The notes under the pieces were generated by a model. That model saw only the letters and a program-made list of their open reading frames with translations. It was not told the origin of the DNA and did not search any database. Positions 33,471-41,702 of a DNA stretch of 64,000 nt are shown here, one piece after another. The DNA comes from Dokdonia pacifica. Lineage in GTDB: Bacteria; Bacteroidota; Bacteroidia; Flavobacteriales; Flavobacteriaceae. Where the stretch lies: positions 186,001 through 250,000 of the forward strand of contig NZ_FZNY01000005.1 in NCBI RefSeq assembly GCF_900188275.1. The letters run 5' to 3'. The translations under genes and the position numbers were made by a program. The number at the start of each line of letters is the position of its first letter. Positions within the stretch are counted from its first letter, which is position 1.

Positions 33471-35870
33471 ATGAAATTTTTCATTGTACTCTGTGCAGTT
33501 ATGTACAGTAGTATGAGTATAGCACAAGACTGTACTTATACCCTTACCGGTTATGTTATTGATTTACACGACCAAGAAACACTAGCTGATGCAACACTCA
33601 GCATAGAAGAGCTAGGTAATACCATAAAAACAACTACTAAAGGAAAATACACATTTAGTAATTTATGTAATGGTGCTACCTATACGATACGTGTATCTCA
33701 CCCTTTATGTAATACACAAACTATTAATGTAACCATTAATGGAAATACAGAGCGTACCATAAATATGGAACACCACTTAGAAGAATTAGGGGAAATTTCA
33801 ATCACTGGAGAAGCTCAAAAAAATGGTGGAAAAACAGCTATCGAATCTCAAGTATCTAATGAAGCCATTCAAGTAAATAGTGCAGGTTCATTAGGGGATG
33901 CTTTAAACCAGTTAAGTGGTGTTTCTTCTTTAAATACAGGAAATACTGTTGTAAAACCTGTGATCCAAGGATTACATAGTAGCCGTGTCGTATTAATTAC
34001 AGAAGGCACAAGACTACAAGATCAAGAATGGGGTGTAGAACACGCACCAAATGTAGATTTAAATAATGCAGGAAGTATCTCTGTAATTAAAGGAGCCGCT
34101 GGATTACAATATGGAGGTGACGCGGTGGGGGGCACCATTATTGTGAATCCAAAACGCATTCCTATTTCGGATAGTCTGTATGGAGAAACGCTTCTTACAG
34201 GAGTCACTAATGGACGTGGTGGTAGTGCCACAACTACGCTTACAAAATCTTACAATTCTGGATGGTATGCTAGTTTTCAAGGAACTTTAAAACGTTTTGG
34301 AGACTTTGAAGCACCAGATTATATTTTAAGTAATACAGGAGCCGATGAGCGTGATGCCGCAGTACGCATTGGAGTTAATAAATATTCATATGGAGTAGAA
34401 GCTAGTTATTCTATTTATAGTAATAAGTTAGGAATATTACGTTCTTCACATGTAGGAAGTGCTGCCGATCTTGCCAATGCGATCAATAGTGACAGACCTT
34501 TATTTATAGAAGACTTTACCTACGATATCAACCCTCCAAGACAAGAAGTAAAGCATCAAGTAGCAAGACTTAATGCTTATAAACGTTTTGATAATATTGG
34601 AAAGTTTAGTTTTCAATATGATTACCAACAAAACAATCGTTTGGAATTTGATATCAGACGCGATAGTGAAGATGTTCGCCCAGCTATAGATTTACAGTTA
34701 CGCACGCACAGTACAACATTAGATTTTGAATATACAGCAGATAATACCGTAGAAGCCAAAGCTGGAGTATTAGCACGTACACAAACCAATTTCCCAGATC
34801 CACTCACAGGCGTACGAAGGTTAATCCCAGATTATGATCGCTTTGATTTTGGAATATACGCGCTAGCTGCAAAAACACTAGATGCATGGACAATTGAAGG
34901 AGGTATTCGCTATGATTATAACTTTATAGATGCACAAAAATTCTATCGTACGTCCTTTTGGGAAGCGAGAGGTTATGATGTGTTATTTCCAGAATTGGTT
35001 ATAGAAGAAGTTGGGAATCAAATTTTAACCAATCCTGAATTTACCTTTCATAACGTATCGGCTACAGCGGGAGTTGGATATGAGTTTAATGATATCTATA
35101 ATATCACAGCAAACTATTCACTAGCCAATAGAGCTCCTAACCCATCGGAATTATTTAGTGATGGGTTACATCAAAGCGCTGCTCGTATTGAGCTGGGTGA
35201 TATTCGTTTTGATCAAGAAACCTCAAATAAAATTTCTGTTGCGCTTTCGCGAAAGCATAAAAATTGGTCATTTACGGTAGCTCCATTTGCCAACTTCATT
35301 TCAGACTTTATCTTGATAGAGCCTACTGGAAGTCAGCAATCCTTACGTGGTAATTTCCAAGTTTGGGAATACCGTCAGACCGATGCACGATTACTCGGGG
35401 TAGATATTGATAATGAATTTCGCGTAAGCGAGCATTTTAGTATAAATAATCAACTCTCTGTCGTAAAAGGACAGGATACTACCTTGGATGTACCATTGAT
35501 TAATATCCCGCCTGTAAATACTACAAATCGCGTCACATATACCAATGAAAAATGGCACAATTTAAAAGTATGGGTAGAGAGCCAGTATGTCTTTAGACAA
35601 AATGAATTTCCTGATAATAATTTTGAAATTTTTATTGTCGAAACCGATAGCAATGTATTAGTAGATGTAAGCACACCTCCAGATGCCTATCACTTAATCA
35701 ATTTAAGAGGGCAGCTTGATTTTGCAGTAAGTAACAAATCTACCTTACAAGTAGCATTAGCGGTCAATAATCTTTTTGATACTTCCTACCGAAACTATTT
35801 AAACAGACAACGCTTTTTTGCTGATGACCTTGGCAGAAATCTAAGTTTACAACTTAAAATAAACTATTAA
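33471..35870 (+). CDS. TonB-dependent outer-membrane receptor
   Basis: A 799-residue receptor with a signal peptide to Gln19, a carboxypeptidase-regulatory-like beta domain (about 20-105), a plug domain (about 125-225, with ALNQLSGVSSL, VIQGLHSSRVVLITEGTRLQDQEWGVEHAP and GAAGLQYGGDAVGGTI) and a 22-strand barrel ending NLSLQLKINY. The WG-x-EHAP plug motif plus the His/Cys-rich protein upstream point to a metal ion (zinc or copper) rather than SusC-type glycans, and there is no SusD. A TTTCGCGAAA copy (35245-35254) encodes LSRKH. A lipoprotein gene follows after 40 bp. Confidence 0.88.
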   Translation: MKFFIVLCAVMYSSMSIAQDCTYTLTGYVIDLHDQETLADATLSIEELGNTIKTTTKGKYTFSNLCNGATYTIRVSHPLCNTQTINVTINGNTERTINMEHHLEELGEISITGEAQKNGGKTAIESQVSNEAIQVNSAGSLGDALNQLSGVSSLNTGNTVVKPVIQGLHSSRVVLITEGTRLQDQEWGVEHAPNVDLNNAGSISVIKGAAGLQYGGDAVGGTIIVNPKRIPISDSLYGETLLTGVTNGRGGSATTTLTKSYNSGWYASFQGTLKRFGDFEAPDYILSNTGADERDAAVRIGVNKYSYGVEASYSIYSNKLGILRSSHVGSAADLANAINSDRPLFIEDFTYDINPPRQEVKHQVARLNAYKRFDNIGKFSFQYDYQQNNRLEFDIRRDSEDVRPAIDLQLRTHSTTLDFEYTADNTVEAKAGVLARTQTNFPDPLTGVRRLIPDYDRFDFGIYALAAKTLDAWTIEGGIRYDYNFIDAQKFYRTSFWEARGYDVLFPELVIEEVGNQILTNPEFTFHNVSATAGVGYEFNDIYNITANYSLANRAPNPSELFSDGLHQSAARIELGDIRFDQETSNKISVALSRKHKNWSFTVAPFANFISDFILIEPTGSQQSLRGNFQVWEYRQTDARLLGVDIDNEFRVSEHFSINNQLSVVKGQDTTLDVPLINIPPVNTTNRVTYTNEKWHNLKVWVESQYVFRQNEFPDNNFEIFIVETDSNVLVDVSTPPDAYHLINLRGQLDFAVSNKSTLQVALAVNNLFDTSYRNYLNRQRFFADDLGRNLSLQLKINY

Positions 35871-35910
35871 AAATAAAACCTATTAAACAATTAAATTAAA
35901 AACAATTATT

Positions 35911-36474
35911 ATGAAAACTATTAAATCAATGAAGACTTTTATAATCGCATTAGTAGCAGGAGTTATTGCAATTTCTTGTTCTAGCGATGATGATAATACA
36001 CCAGTGGTAATTAATGAAGAAGAAGTAATTACTACGGTAAGAGTACAATTAGTAAGTACTGCTGGAAACGTAACCTTAGAAAGTGTAGACAGCGATGGTG
36101 ATGACGGACCTAATGCTCCAATGATTACAATTACAGGTGATATCATGCCAAATACTACTTATGCAGGTACCGTAACTTTCTTAAATGAAACTGAAACACC
36201 TGCCGAAGATATTACTGAAGAAGTAGAAGAAGAAGATGATGAGCATCAAGTATTCTATACACCAGCTGCTGGTCTTAATATCACTACTGAGTACGGTAAC
36301 TTTGATGGTGATGGAAACCCATTAGGAACGGTATTTACATTAACTACAGGTGATGCTAGTAATGGAAACTTTACGGTAACACTTCGTCATGAGCCTACAA
36401 AACCAAATACAGGTCTTGCTGATGCAGGTGGAGAAACTGATGTAGAAGTAACATTTGCCGTAACAGTGCAATAA
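35911..36474 (+). CDS. Periplasmic/surface lipoprotein accompanying TonB receptor
   Basis: A 187-residue lipoprotein (lipobox ISCSSDDDN, Cys23). The mature protein is acidic and beta-rich, with an unusual VESVDSDGDDGPNAP loop, NETETPAEDITEEVEEEDDEHQ (an acidic/His run) and GNFTVTLRHEP. It resembles proteins annotated as type 1 periplasmic-binding-fold superfamily in Flavobacteriia. It probably captures or hands over the ligand of the TonB receptor; the acidic/His cluster fits metal. Two stem-loops follow. Confidence 0.72.
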   Translation: MKTIKSMKTFIIALVAGVIAISCSSDDDNTPVVINEEEVITTVRVQLVSTAGNVTLESVDSDGDDGPNAPMITITGDIMPNTTYAGTVTFLNETETPAEDITEEVEEEDDEHQVFYTPAAGLNITTEYGNFDGDGNPLGTVFTLTTGDASNGNFTVTLRHEPTKPNTGLADAGGETDVEVTFAVTVQ

Positions 36475-36490
36475 AAATATATTTTAATAA

Positions 36491-36683
36491 GGAAGGCGGT
36501 TGCAAAATTAGGAACATTGTACATATCATAATTGATATATAATAACCGCCTCCTTTTAAAAATAAAATGCTCTTAGATAAAGCTATAAAACAAAAATCAT
36601 TGTTAGTTATAGCATAAAAATAAATATTTTGATTAGCAAGGCGGTTACATTTGATTAGTAACCAAGAATACCGTAACCGCCTT
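36491..36683. repeat. Two related stem-loops (GGCGGTT / AACCGCC) after the TonB operon
   Basis: Stem 1: GGCGGTT (36495-36501) pairs with AACCGCC (36544-36550). Stem 2: AAGGCGGTTAC (36639-36649) pairs with GTAACCGCCTT (36673-36683), 11 bp perfect. The two share arm sequence but have different loops and no long T-run. They could be terminators, a repeat family or RNA regulatory stems. The rest of the 351-bp spacer contains a TTTCGCGAAA copy (36733-36742) within TATACGCTTTCGCGAAA. Confidence 0.7.
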
Positions 36684-36825
36684 CATTCAAAATAGCACAC
36701 TATGCTATTTTTAGCTGAAATCAATTATACGCTTTCGCGAAATTTTATATCGAATTTACACTTCGGTTGAGTTGTAAAAATGACAAGTTAAGAATAATTT
36801 ACTTGTTATTAATACTTCTTAATAC

Positions 36826-37656
36826 TTACACATACTCCAAAAAGAAATCGGGTTCAGGACGTACTCTATAATTATCGGTTACATCTGCAAATTGAATAAC
36901 GCCATTTCTATCTGTAATAATCACAGTAGGTAATACAGTATCACTATCATATCCCAATACTTGAAACCCAAAAGGAATGCCGTTTTTAGAAGCAATTCCT
37001 AATTGCTTAGCAGCAGTATTCTTTACATCCGTTAAAAATTGAAAGTGCAATCCATGCTTCTTTGCTAGTTTTTTTGAAAACCCATGTGGTTGCGGACTCA
37101 CAAAAATCATATGTACTCCTTTTTCTTCTAACGTTTTATATTGATCTACAACTTCTTGAATTTGTGCCATACACAACGGACACCAATTCCCTCTGTAGAA
37201 CAAAAAAATGGAAGGTTTTCCTATAAACGAAGTAGAAGACACCTCTTCTTTTTGATGAGTTTCTAATGTAAATGTAGGAAGTGTATTTCCTACTTGGACA
37301 ACAGATGTATCTCGATTTCGAAACACCGAATACCACACGAGATATAACCACCACCCTACTATTAATAGGGATACATACACATATTCTTTAGATTCAAAAG
37401 CAGCCCTGCCAAGAATAGTCAACACAAGTCCAATCGTAATGGTTACTGTATATAAAATTAAAAACCTACCCGTGCGAGCACGTGGCATCACAAATAAACC
37501 TATAAAAAATACGACAATAGAAATTGCCATGATCATAAGACCTACAGTTCCTAATTGTGGTTCATTCTGTATAATCTCTAAATTATATCTTCCTGCCACA
37601 TATAATGCGAATACTGGGAAAGCAGAAATAAAAATAGATTTAAGTAGATTTTGCAT
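36826..37656 (-). CDS. Membrane-anchored peroxiredoxin-like (AhpC/TSA) protein
   Basis: A 276-residue protein with four membrane segments (about residues 5-22, 37-57, 65-83, 92-112) followed by a thioredoxin-fold AhpC/TSA domain (about 120-276). The active site is RGNWCPLC (Cys159 and Cys162), typical of peroxiredoxin-like or redoxin proteins. Which side of the membrane it works on is not certain. It converges on the TonB operon and is flanked by repeat DNA. A thiol-disulphide or peroxide-reducing role is inferred from the CxxC site. Confidence 0.82.
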   Translation of the reverse strand: MQNLLKSIFISAFPVFALYVAGRYNLEIIQNEPQLGTVGLMIMAISIVVFFIGLFVMPRARTGRFLILYTVTITIGLVLTILGRAAFESKEYVYVSLLIVGWWLYLVWYSVFRNRDTSVVQVGNTLPTFTLETHQKEEVSSTSFIGKPSIFLFYRGNWCPLCMAQIQEVVDQYKTLEEKGVHMIFVSPQPHGFSKKLAKKHGLHFQFLTDVKNTAAKQLGIASKNGIPFGFQVLGYDSDTVLPTVIITDRNGVIQFADVTDNYRVRPEPDFFLEYV

Positions 37657-37776
37657 ATAAGATGAATTTCAACACTAAGTAGTAGAAGTTATAGATTCAT
37701 TACATTATTATTAAACACTTATATTTTTTTTGTATAAATAATATATACTACTTAGAGAATAAACTTACTCATTGTT

Positions 37777-37950
37777 CATTTTCTTTGCTTGTCCAAAGAA
37801 AACGAACCAAAAGAAAAGACACTTTTTCTTAGGTATTTTTTCGCATAAAGCGAAAAACCATAAATGATTTCCTGAATTTTTTCCAAGGCTTCAAAAATTC
37901 TTAACGAAAATCGTTTATTATACTTTAGAAAAAGATAATAACCCATTTAA
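37777..37950. repeat. 170-bp interspersed spacer repeat, copy 2
   Basis: The same block order as at 20200-20370: CATTTTCTTTGCTTGTCC, AAAGAAAACGAACCAAAAG, the hairpin TTTTTCGC/GCGAAAAA, CCAAGGCTTCAAAAATT and a final ACCCATTTAAC. The loop of the hairpin differs while the stem is kept. The 37657-37980 spacer contains nothing else of note. Confidence 0.82.
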
Positions 37951-37980
37951 CAAGTCTTTGAGCAAACTTTTTAGTCTCTC

Positions 37981-39522
37981 CTACCCTTCTTCTTGTGGTG
38001 GTTGTTCTGGCTTAGCAAATAGATCCATATAAGCTCTTCCTAAAAACTCAGTAACATCACTAGCTATGAGTCCTTCAATACCATATTGGTTAATTGCAAT
38101 ATCGGCGGCTCTACCATGAAAATATACCCCCATCAATGCTGCTTCCATAGGGTGATATCCTTGCGCTAATAGTCCTGTAATTACCCCCGTTAATACATCA
38201 CCACTTCCTGCTGTTGCCAGTCCTGGGTTTCCAGAATCATTGATGTATAGCTTCATATCATAGGTAGTAATAGTATGTGCGCCTTTCATGACAATAGCAA
38301 TGTCATGCTTTTTAGCAAACTTAGCTGTCTTCTCTAATCTATCAAAATCATCTTCCCATTTCCCAATCAGGCGTTCTAATTCGCCAAAATGAGGTGTAAA
38401 AATAGACAGTGCTGGTACATCAGCTAGTAATTCAGGAATTGCCGCAATGATATTAATCGCATCGGCATCAATCACCAGTGGGTTTTTCTGTGTTTTCAAG
38501 AAATCCCCCATAGCTTTTGCCGTCTTAGAATCGGTACCCATTCCTGGTCCTATCCCAATAGCATTTGCCTTTGTTTGGAAATCTATCTCTTCAAATACTT
38601 TTCCATTAAAGTTATCGGTTTCTGTCATTACTTCTGGCAATGCCGTTTGTAAGATAGGCACCCCTATTTGTGGTATATAGGCAGTTACCATACCACTACC
38701 AGCACGCATTGCTGCTTTACTAGCAAGAATAATAGCACCCATTTTCCCATAACTTCCTCCTATAAGTAAACTATGTCCAAACATCCCTTTATGCGCAAAT
38801 TGAGGACGACTACGATACATCTGAATCACCTCTTGCTTTCCAATCAATTCTACATCGGTAGCAGTAGTGGCTAGGTATTCAGGATCCAATCCAATATCTA
38901 GAATATCCCATGCCTGCATGATAGGAGCCGTATCTGGTAAAAAGAACGGTAATTTTGGCGCTTGAAAACTTAACGTAAAACGAGGCAGGATAATAACGTC
39001 CCCTTCTTGAGGCGCCATATCCATATACATTCCAGAAGGAATATCAATACTCAACACATAGGCATTAGAGTTATTAATGGCTGTAAAAAGTGCCTTCACC
39101 CAATCCTGAACTACTCTATTAAGACCAATGCCAAAAATAGCATCTACTACAATATCCTGTGGACTAATGGCTGGTAATTCATCTCCTTCATTAATCACGA
39201 TAGGCCAATTTTTGGTTGCCGATTTTAATCGATCGTACGCGCCCAGAAAATCAGGAACTCTTTTGTTATTATAGTTGACCACATAGGTAGTCACATTGTA
39301 ATTGTTTTCTATAAGGTAACGTGCCAGTACCATCCCATCGCCTCCATTATTTCCAATCCCACAGAATACTTTAATAGGTACTTGCCCCCCTTTAAGGCGT
39401 TCGTTCACCCATTCATAGATATATCCTCCTGCACGTTCCATCAAATTAATAGACGGAATTCCTTCCTTTTCTACCGTTACTTTATCGGCTTCGTATATCT
39501 GTGCTCTGCTATATATTTTCAT
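37981..39522 (-). CDS. nnr: Bifunctional NAD(P)HX epimerase / ADP-dependent dehydratase
   Basis: A 513-residue metabolite-repair enzyme. The N-terminal YjeF_N domain (about 1-215) starts MKIYSRAQIYEADKVTVEKEG and contains CGIGNNGGDGMVLARYL; it epimerises damaged hydrated NAD(P)H. The C-terminal ribokinase-like domain (about 225-500) has HKGMFGHSLLIGGSYGKMGA, GIGPGMG and the anion-hole motif GSGDVLTGVI; it dehydrates NAD(P)HX. I start it at the ATG 39522. An open frame extends upstream to 39747 but runs through a TTTCGCGAAA repeat and lacks homology. Confidence 0.93.
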   Translation of the reverse strand: MKIYSRAQIYEADKVTVEKEGIPSINLMERAGGYIYEWVNERLKGGQVPIKVFCGIGNNGGDGMVLARYLIENNYNVTTYVVNYNNKRVPDFLGAYDRLKSATKNWPIVINEGDELPAISPQDIVVDAIFGIGLNRVVQDWVKALFTAINNSNAYVLSIDIPSGMYMDMAPQEGDVIILPRFTLSFQAPKLPFFLPDTAPIMQAWDILDIGLDPEYLATTATDVELIGKQEVIQMYRSRPQFAHKGMFGHSLLIGGSYGKMGAIILASKAAMRAGSGMVTAYIPQIGVPILQTALPEVMTETDNFNGKVFEEIDFQTKANAIGIGPGMGTDSKTAKAMGDFLKTQKNPLVIDADAINIIAAIPELLADVPALSIFTPHFGELERLIGKWEDDFDRLEKTAKFAKKHDIAIVMKGAHTITTYDMKLYINDSGNPGLATAGSGDVLTGVITGLLAQGYHPMEAALMGVYFHGRAADIAINQYGIEGLIASDVTEFLGRAYMDLFAKPEQPPQEEG

Positions 39523-39614
39523 GGAAATGTTCTTTCTTTTATAGATTAAAAAATCGCTACGATCTCTTTGTTGTAAAAATACTACTTTTTTGGAGCTCTC
39601 TGGGGGTTGTTTTC

Positions 39615-39638
39615 TATACGCTTTCGCGAAAGCGTATA
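39615..39638. repeat. 24-bp solo palindrome centred on TTTCGCGAAA
   Basis: A perfect palindrome TATACGC-TTTCGCGAAA-GCGTATA in the spacer between the divergent nnr and PD40 lipoprotein genes. It is exactly the 20-bp left end of the 70-bp element joined to its last TATA. Confidence 0.95.
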
Positions 39639-39779
39639 CAGATAGACATAAAAATAACCATAACTCAATAACATACACATTAGAAATTCCTAACAAAATA
39701 TAGTATCTTTTTACCCAATCCATTTCAAATACAAAATCATTAAACACTATATCTCAAAACATAAAAAGAGAATTCCCTA

Positions 39780-40943
39780 ATGACCAACCGTTTTCTAGCA
39801 TTCATCTTCAGTATTCTATTGATAGCTTGTCAATCGCCTATTGAACCTGTTGACTATCTTGGGCAAACACAACCCGATACTATTCCTGTAATTTTTGCGC
39901 CCGATATCATTTCTGTAAAAGGGAGATTAGAACATGGTATTTCATTTACACCAGATACAAAAGAAGTTGCCTTTGGCATATTAGATAAAGACAATTTTAG
40001 TGGTGATATAATGTATGCTAAAAAAGAAGATAAGCATTGGCCTACTCCTACCATTTTTGAGCCGTTAAAAAACGAAAGTGTATTTCTTCCCTATTTTTCT
40101 CCAGATGGAACATCATTGATTTATGCAAAAAGTAAAGCAGATTCTATCAATTATGTCACTGATATTTGGAGGCTTACCAAGAATACAAATACATGGAATC
40201 ACCCTCAAAAAATCAAAGGTCCTATAAACACCACAACGAGAGAGGCTTCAGCTTGTATGGCATTAAATAACACCCTATACTTTTCATCAAATAGAGATCA
40301 AAGCGGTCTCGCCGATCTCTATGTTACATCACTAGATAATGGCACCTACACACATGCCAAACGTATAGATGCGATATGCTCAGGAGGTGATGAAGAGAGT
40401 ATTTATATCGCTCCAGATGAGCGTTATATTATTTTTAGTAGATACAGCAGCGTAGAAAAAGGACCCGATTTATGGATCAGTTATCAAGATGCTAAACATA
40501 ATTGGACAAAACCCAAATTATTAGATACAACCATCAATACTACAAATTGGGAAAGAAGACCCTTTGTCTCCAATGACCAAAAATTTCTGTTTTATACTAC
40601 ACTCACTTTTAACGAATCCGTAATGACCGAATCGGATATTTATTGGGTAAGCACTCAAAATATCTTTACCCCTTATGTTTTTAATCCGATTAGAGAAAAA
40701 ACGATCAAAGTTGGAGAGGAAACAAAAATAATACTACCGTCAGATTATTTTAAAGATATTGATGATGATCAATTAGAAATTCGTCTTAACAATGAACCTA
40801 TAGATGGGATTACATTTGATTCGAAAAATAGAACATTGATCATAACGCCAAAAGAGGTAGGTGAATTAGAATTGATTTTGACTGCTACCGATTCATTTTC
40901 AAACAAAACAGATGATATCTTAAAAATTAGTGTTAAGGAATGA
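39780..40943 (+). CDS. PD40 (TolB-like) beta-propeller lipoprotein
   Basis: A 387-residue lipoprotein (lipobox ILLIACQSP). The body is a WD40-like/TolB propeller with PD40 repeats (ISFTPDTKEVAFGIL, LPYFSPDGTSLIYAKSK, IYIAPDERYIIFSRY, FVSNDQKFLFYTTL) and an Ig-like C-terminal domain (about 300-387, GVEEETKIILPSDYFKD-type). Its role is likely surface binding or sensing; no catalytic site is visible. It overlaps the DUF2750 gene by 4 bp (ATGA), so the two are co-translated, an odd pairing of a lipoprotein with a cytosolic protein. Confidence 0.78.
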   Translation: MTNRFLAFIFSILLIACQSPIEPVDYLGQTQPDTIPVIFAPDIISVKGRLEHGISFTPDTKEVAFGILDKDNFSGDIMYAKKEDKHWPTPTIFEPLKNESVFLPYFSPDGTSLIYAKSKADSINYVTDIWRLTKNTNTWNHPQKIKGPINTTTREASACMALNNTLYFSSNRDQSGLADLYVTSLDNGTYTHAKRIDAICSGGDEESIYIAPDERYIIFSRYSSVEKGPDLWISYQDAKHNWTKPKLLDTTINTTNWERRPFVSNDQKFLFYTTLTFNESVMTESDIYWVSTQNIFTPYVFNPIREKTIKVGEETKIILPSDYFKDIDDDQLEIRLNNEPIDGITFDSKNRTLIITPKEVGELELILTATDSFSNKTDDILKISVKE

Positions 40944-41395
40944 TTCAAGATACTGCACACATCGAAAAACGATATCTACGATTTATAAAAACAATTAGTG
41001 AATCTGAAATTGTTTATGCCCTTAAAAACAAAAATGGGTTTGCTACTTCAAGTTCAATACATTTTGAAGATGACAAAGGGTTTCCCATTGGATTGATATG
41101 TTTTTGGGCTGAAAAAGCATTCGCAAAGTCCTGTATAAAAGAAGATTGGGCAACGTATAAAGTAATCAAAATTCATCTATCTGATTTTATGGAGAACTGG
41201 TGTATTGGAATGGAAAATGATGGACTTCTCATTGGAGTAGAGTTTGATCAAAACATGTTTGGATATGAAGCAGAACCTTTAGAAACAATTCTTGATATCA
41301 CTACTACTTTAAAAACACTAGGAAAGGATTTAATCTTTAAAAAATTTACAAGTGTAACTGATTTAGACCAACAAGTAAAAGAAATTTTAGAATAA
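40940..41395 (+). CDS. DUF2750-type cytosolic protein
   Basis: A 151-residue soluble protein. RYLRFIKTISESEIVYALKNKNG, FPIGLICFWAEKAFAKSC and IHLSDFMENWCIGMENDGLLIGVEFDQNMFG (positions about 10-110) match the DUF2750 family, whose role is unknown. The C-terminal 40 residues are an extra helix. It is translationally coupled to the PD40 lipoprotein gene. The identical 70-bp repeat A begins 18 bp after its stop. Confidence 0.78.
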   Translation: MIQDTAHIEKRYLRFIKTISESEIVYALKNKNGFATSSSIHFEDDKGFPIGLICFWAEKAFAKSCIKEDWATYKVIKIHLSDFMENWCIGMENDGLLIGVEFDQNMFGYEAEPLETILDITTTLKTLGKDLIFKKFTSVTDLDQQVKEILE

Positions 41396-41412
41396 AAACG
41401 GACGGCTTCCTG

Positions 41413-41482
41413 TATACGCTTTCGCGAAAGCGAGTTTACGAGATTCACGACCAAAAGGGAGAGCGCAGCGGTAAAGCGTATA
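41413..41482 (+). repeat. 70-bp inverted-end element, copy A
   Basis: Begins TATACGCTTTCGCGAAAGCG, continues AGTTTACGAGATTCACGACC and AAAAGGGAGAGCGCAGCGGT, and ends AAAGCGTATA, with 10-bp terminal inverted repeats TATACGCTTT/AAAGCGTATA. It is identical over 70 bp to copy B (44631-44700), both in the same orientation on either side of the GH2 gene. Diverged copies are at 50592 and, inverted, at 57929. The rest of the 307-bp spacer is AT-rich, with no gene. Confidence 0.92.
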
Positions 41483-41702
41483 ACATAACAATTAAAACAT
41501 ATCAACGCCCCATTACAGCCATAAATGAGTAACTAAATATCTTTTACTCAAATACTCAAAATCAATATTTTAATTTCATATTCCAAAATATTATAAGTAC
41601 TCATCTAGAATACTTTTAAATACATTTCTTCTTTTCTTAGGTTGAGCATTTTATTTAGTGTACTTTCAAAATCCTTTAAAAAAACCATCCTAAAAATTCT
41701 TT

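Noticed and set aside
39523-39747. Upstream in-frame extension of the nnr gene (75 extra codons)
   Set aside because: It runs through the TTTCGCGAAA repeat and has no family match; MKIYSRAQIYEADK at 39522 is the normal YjeF_N start.
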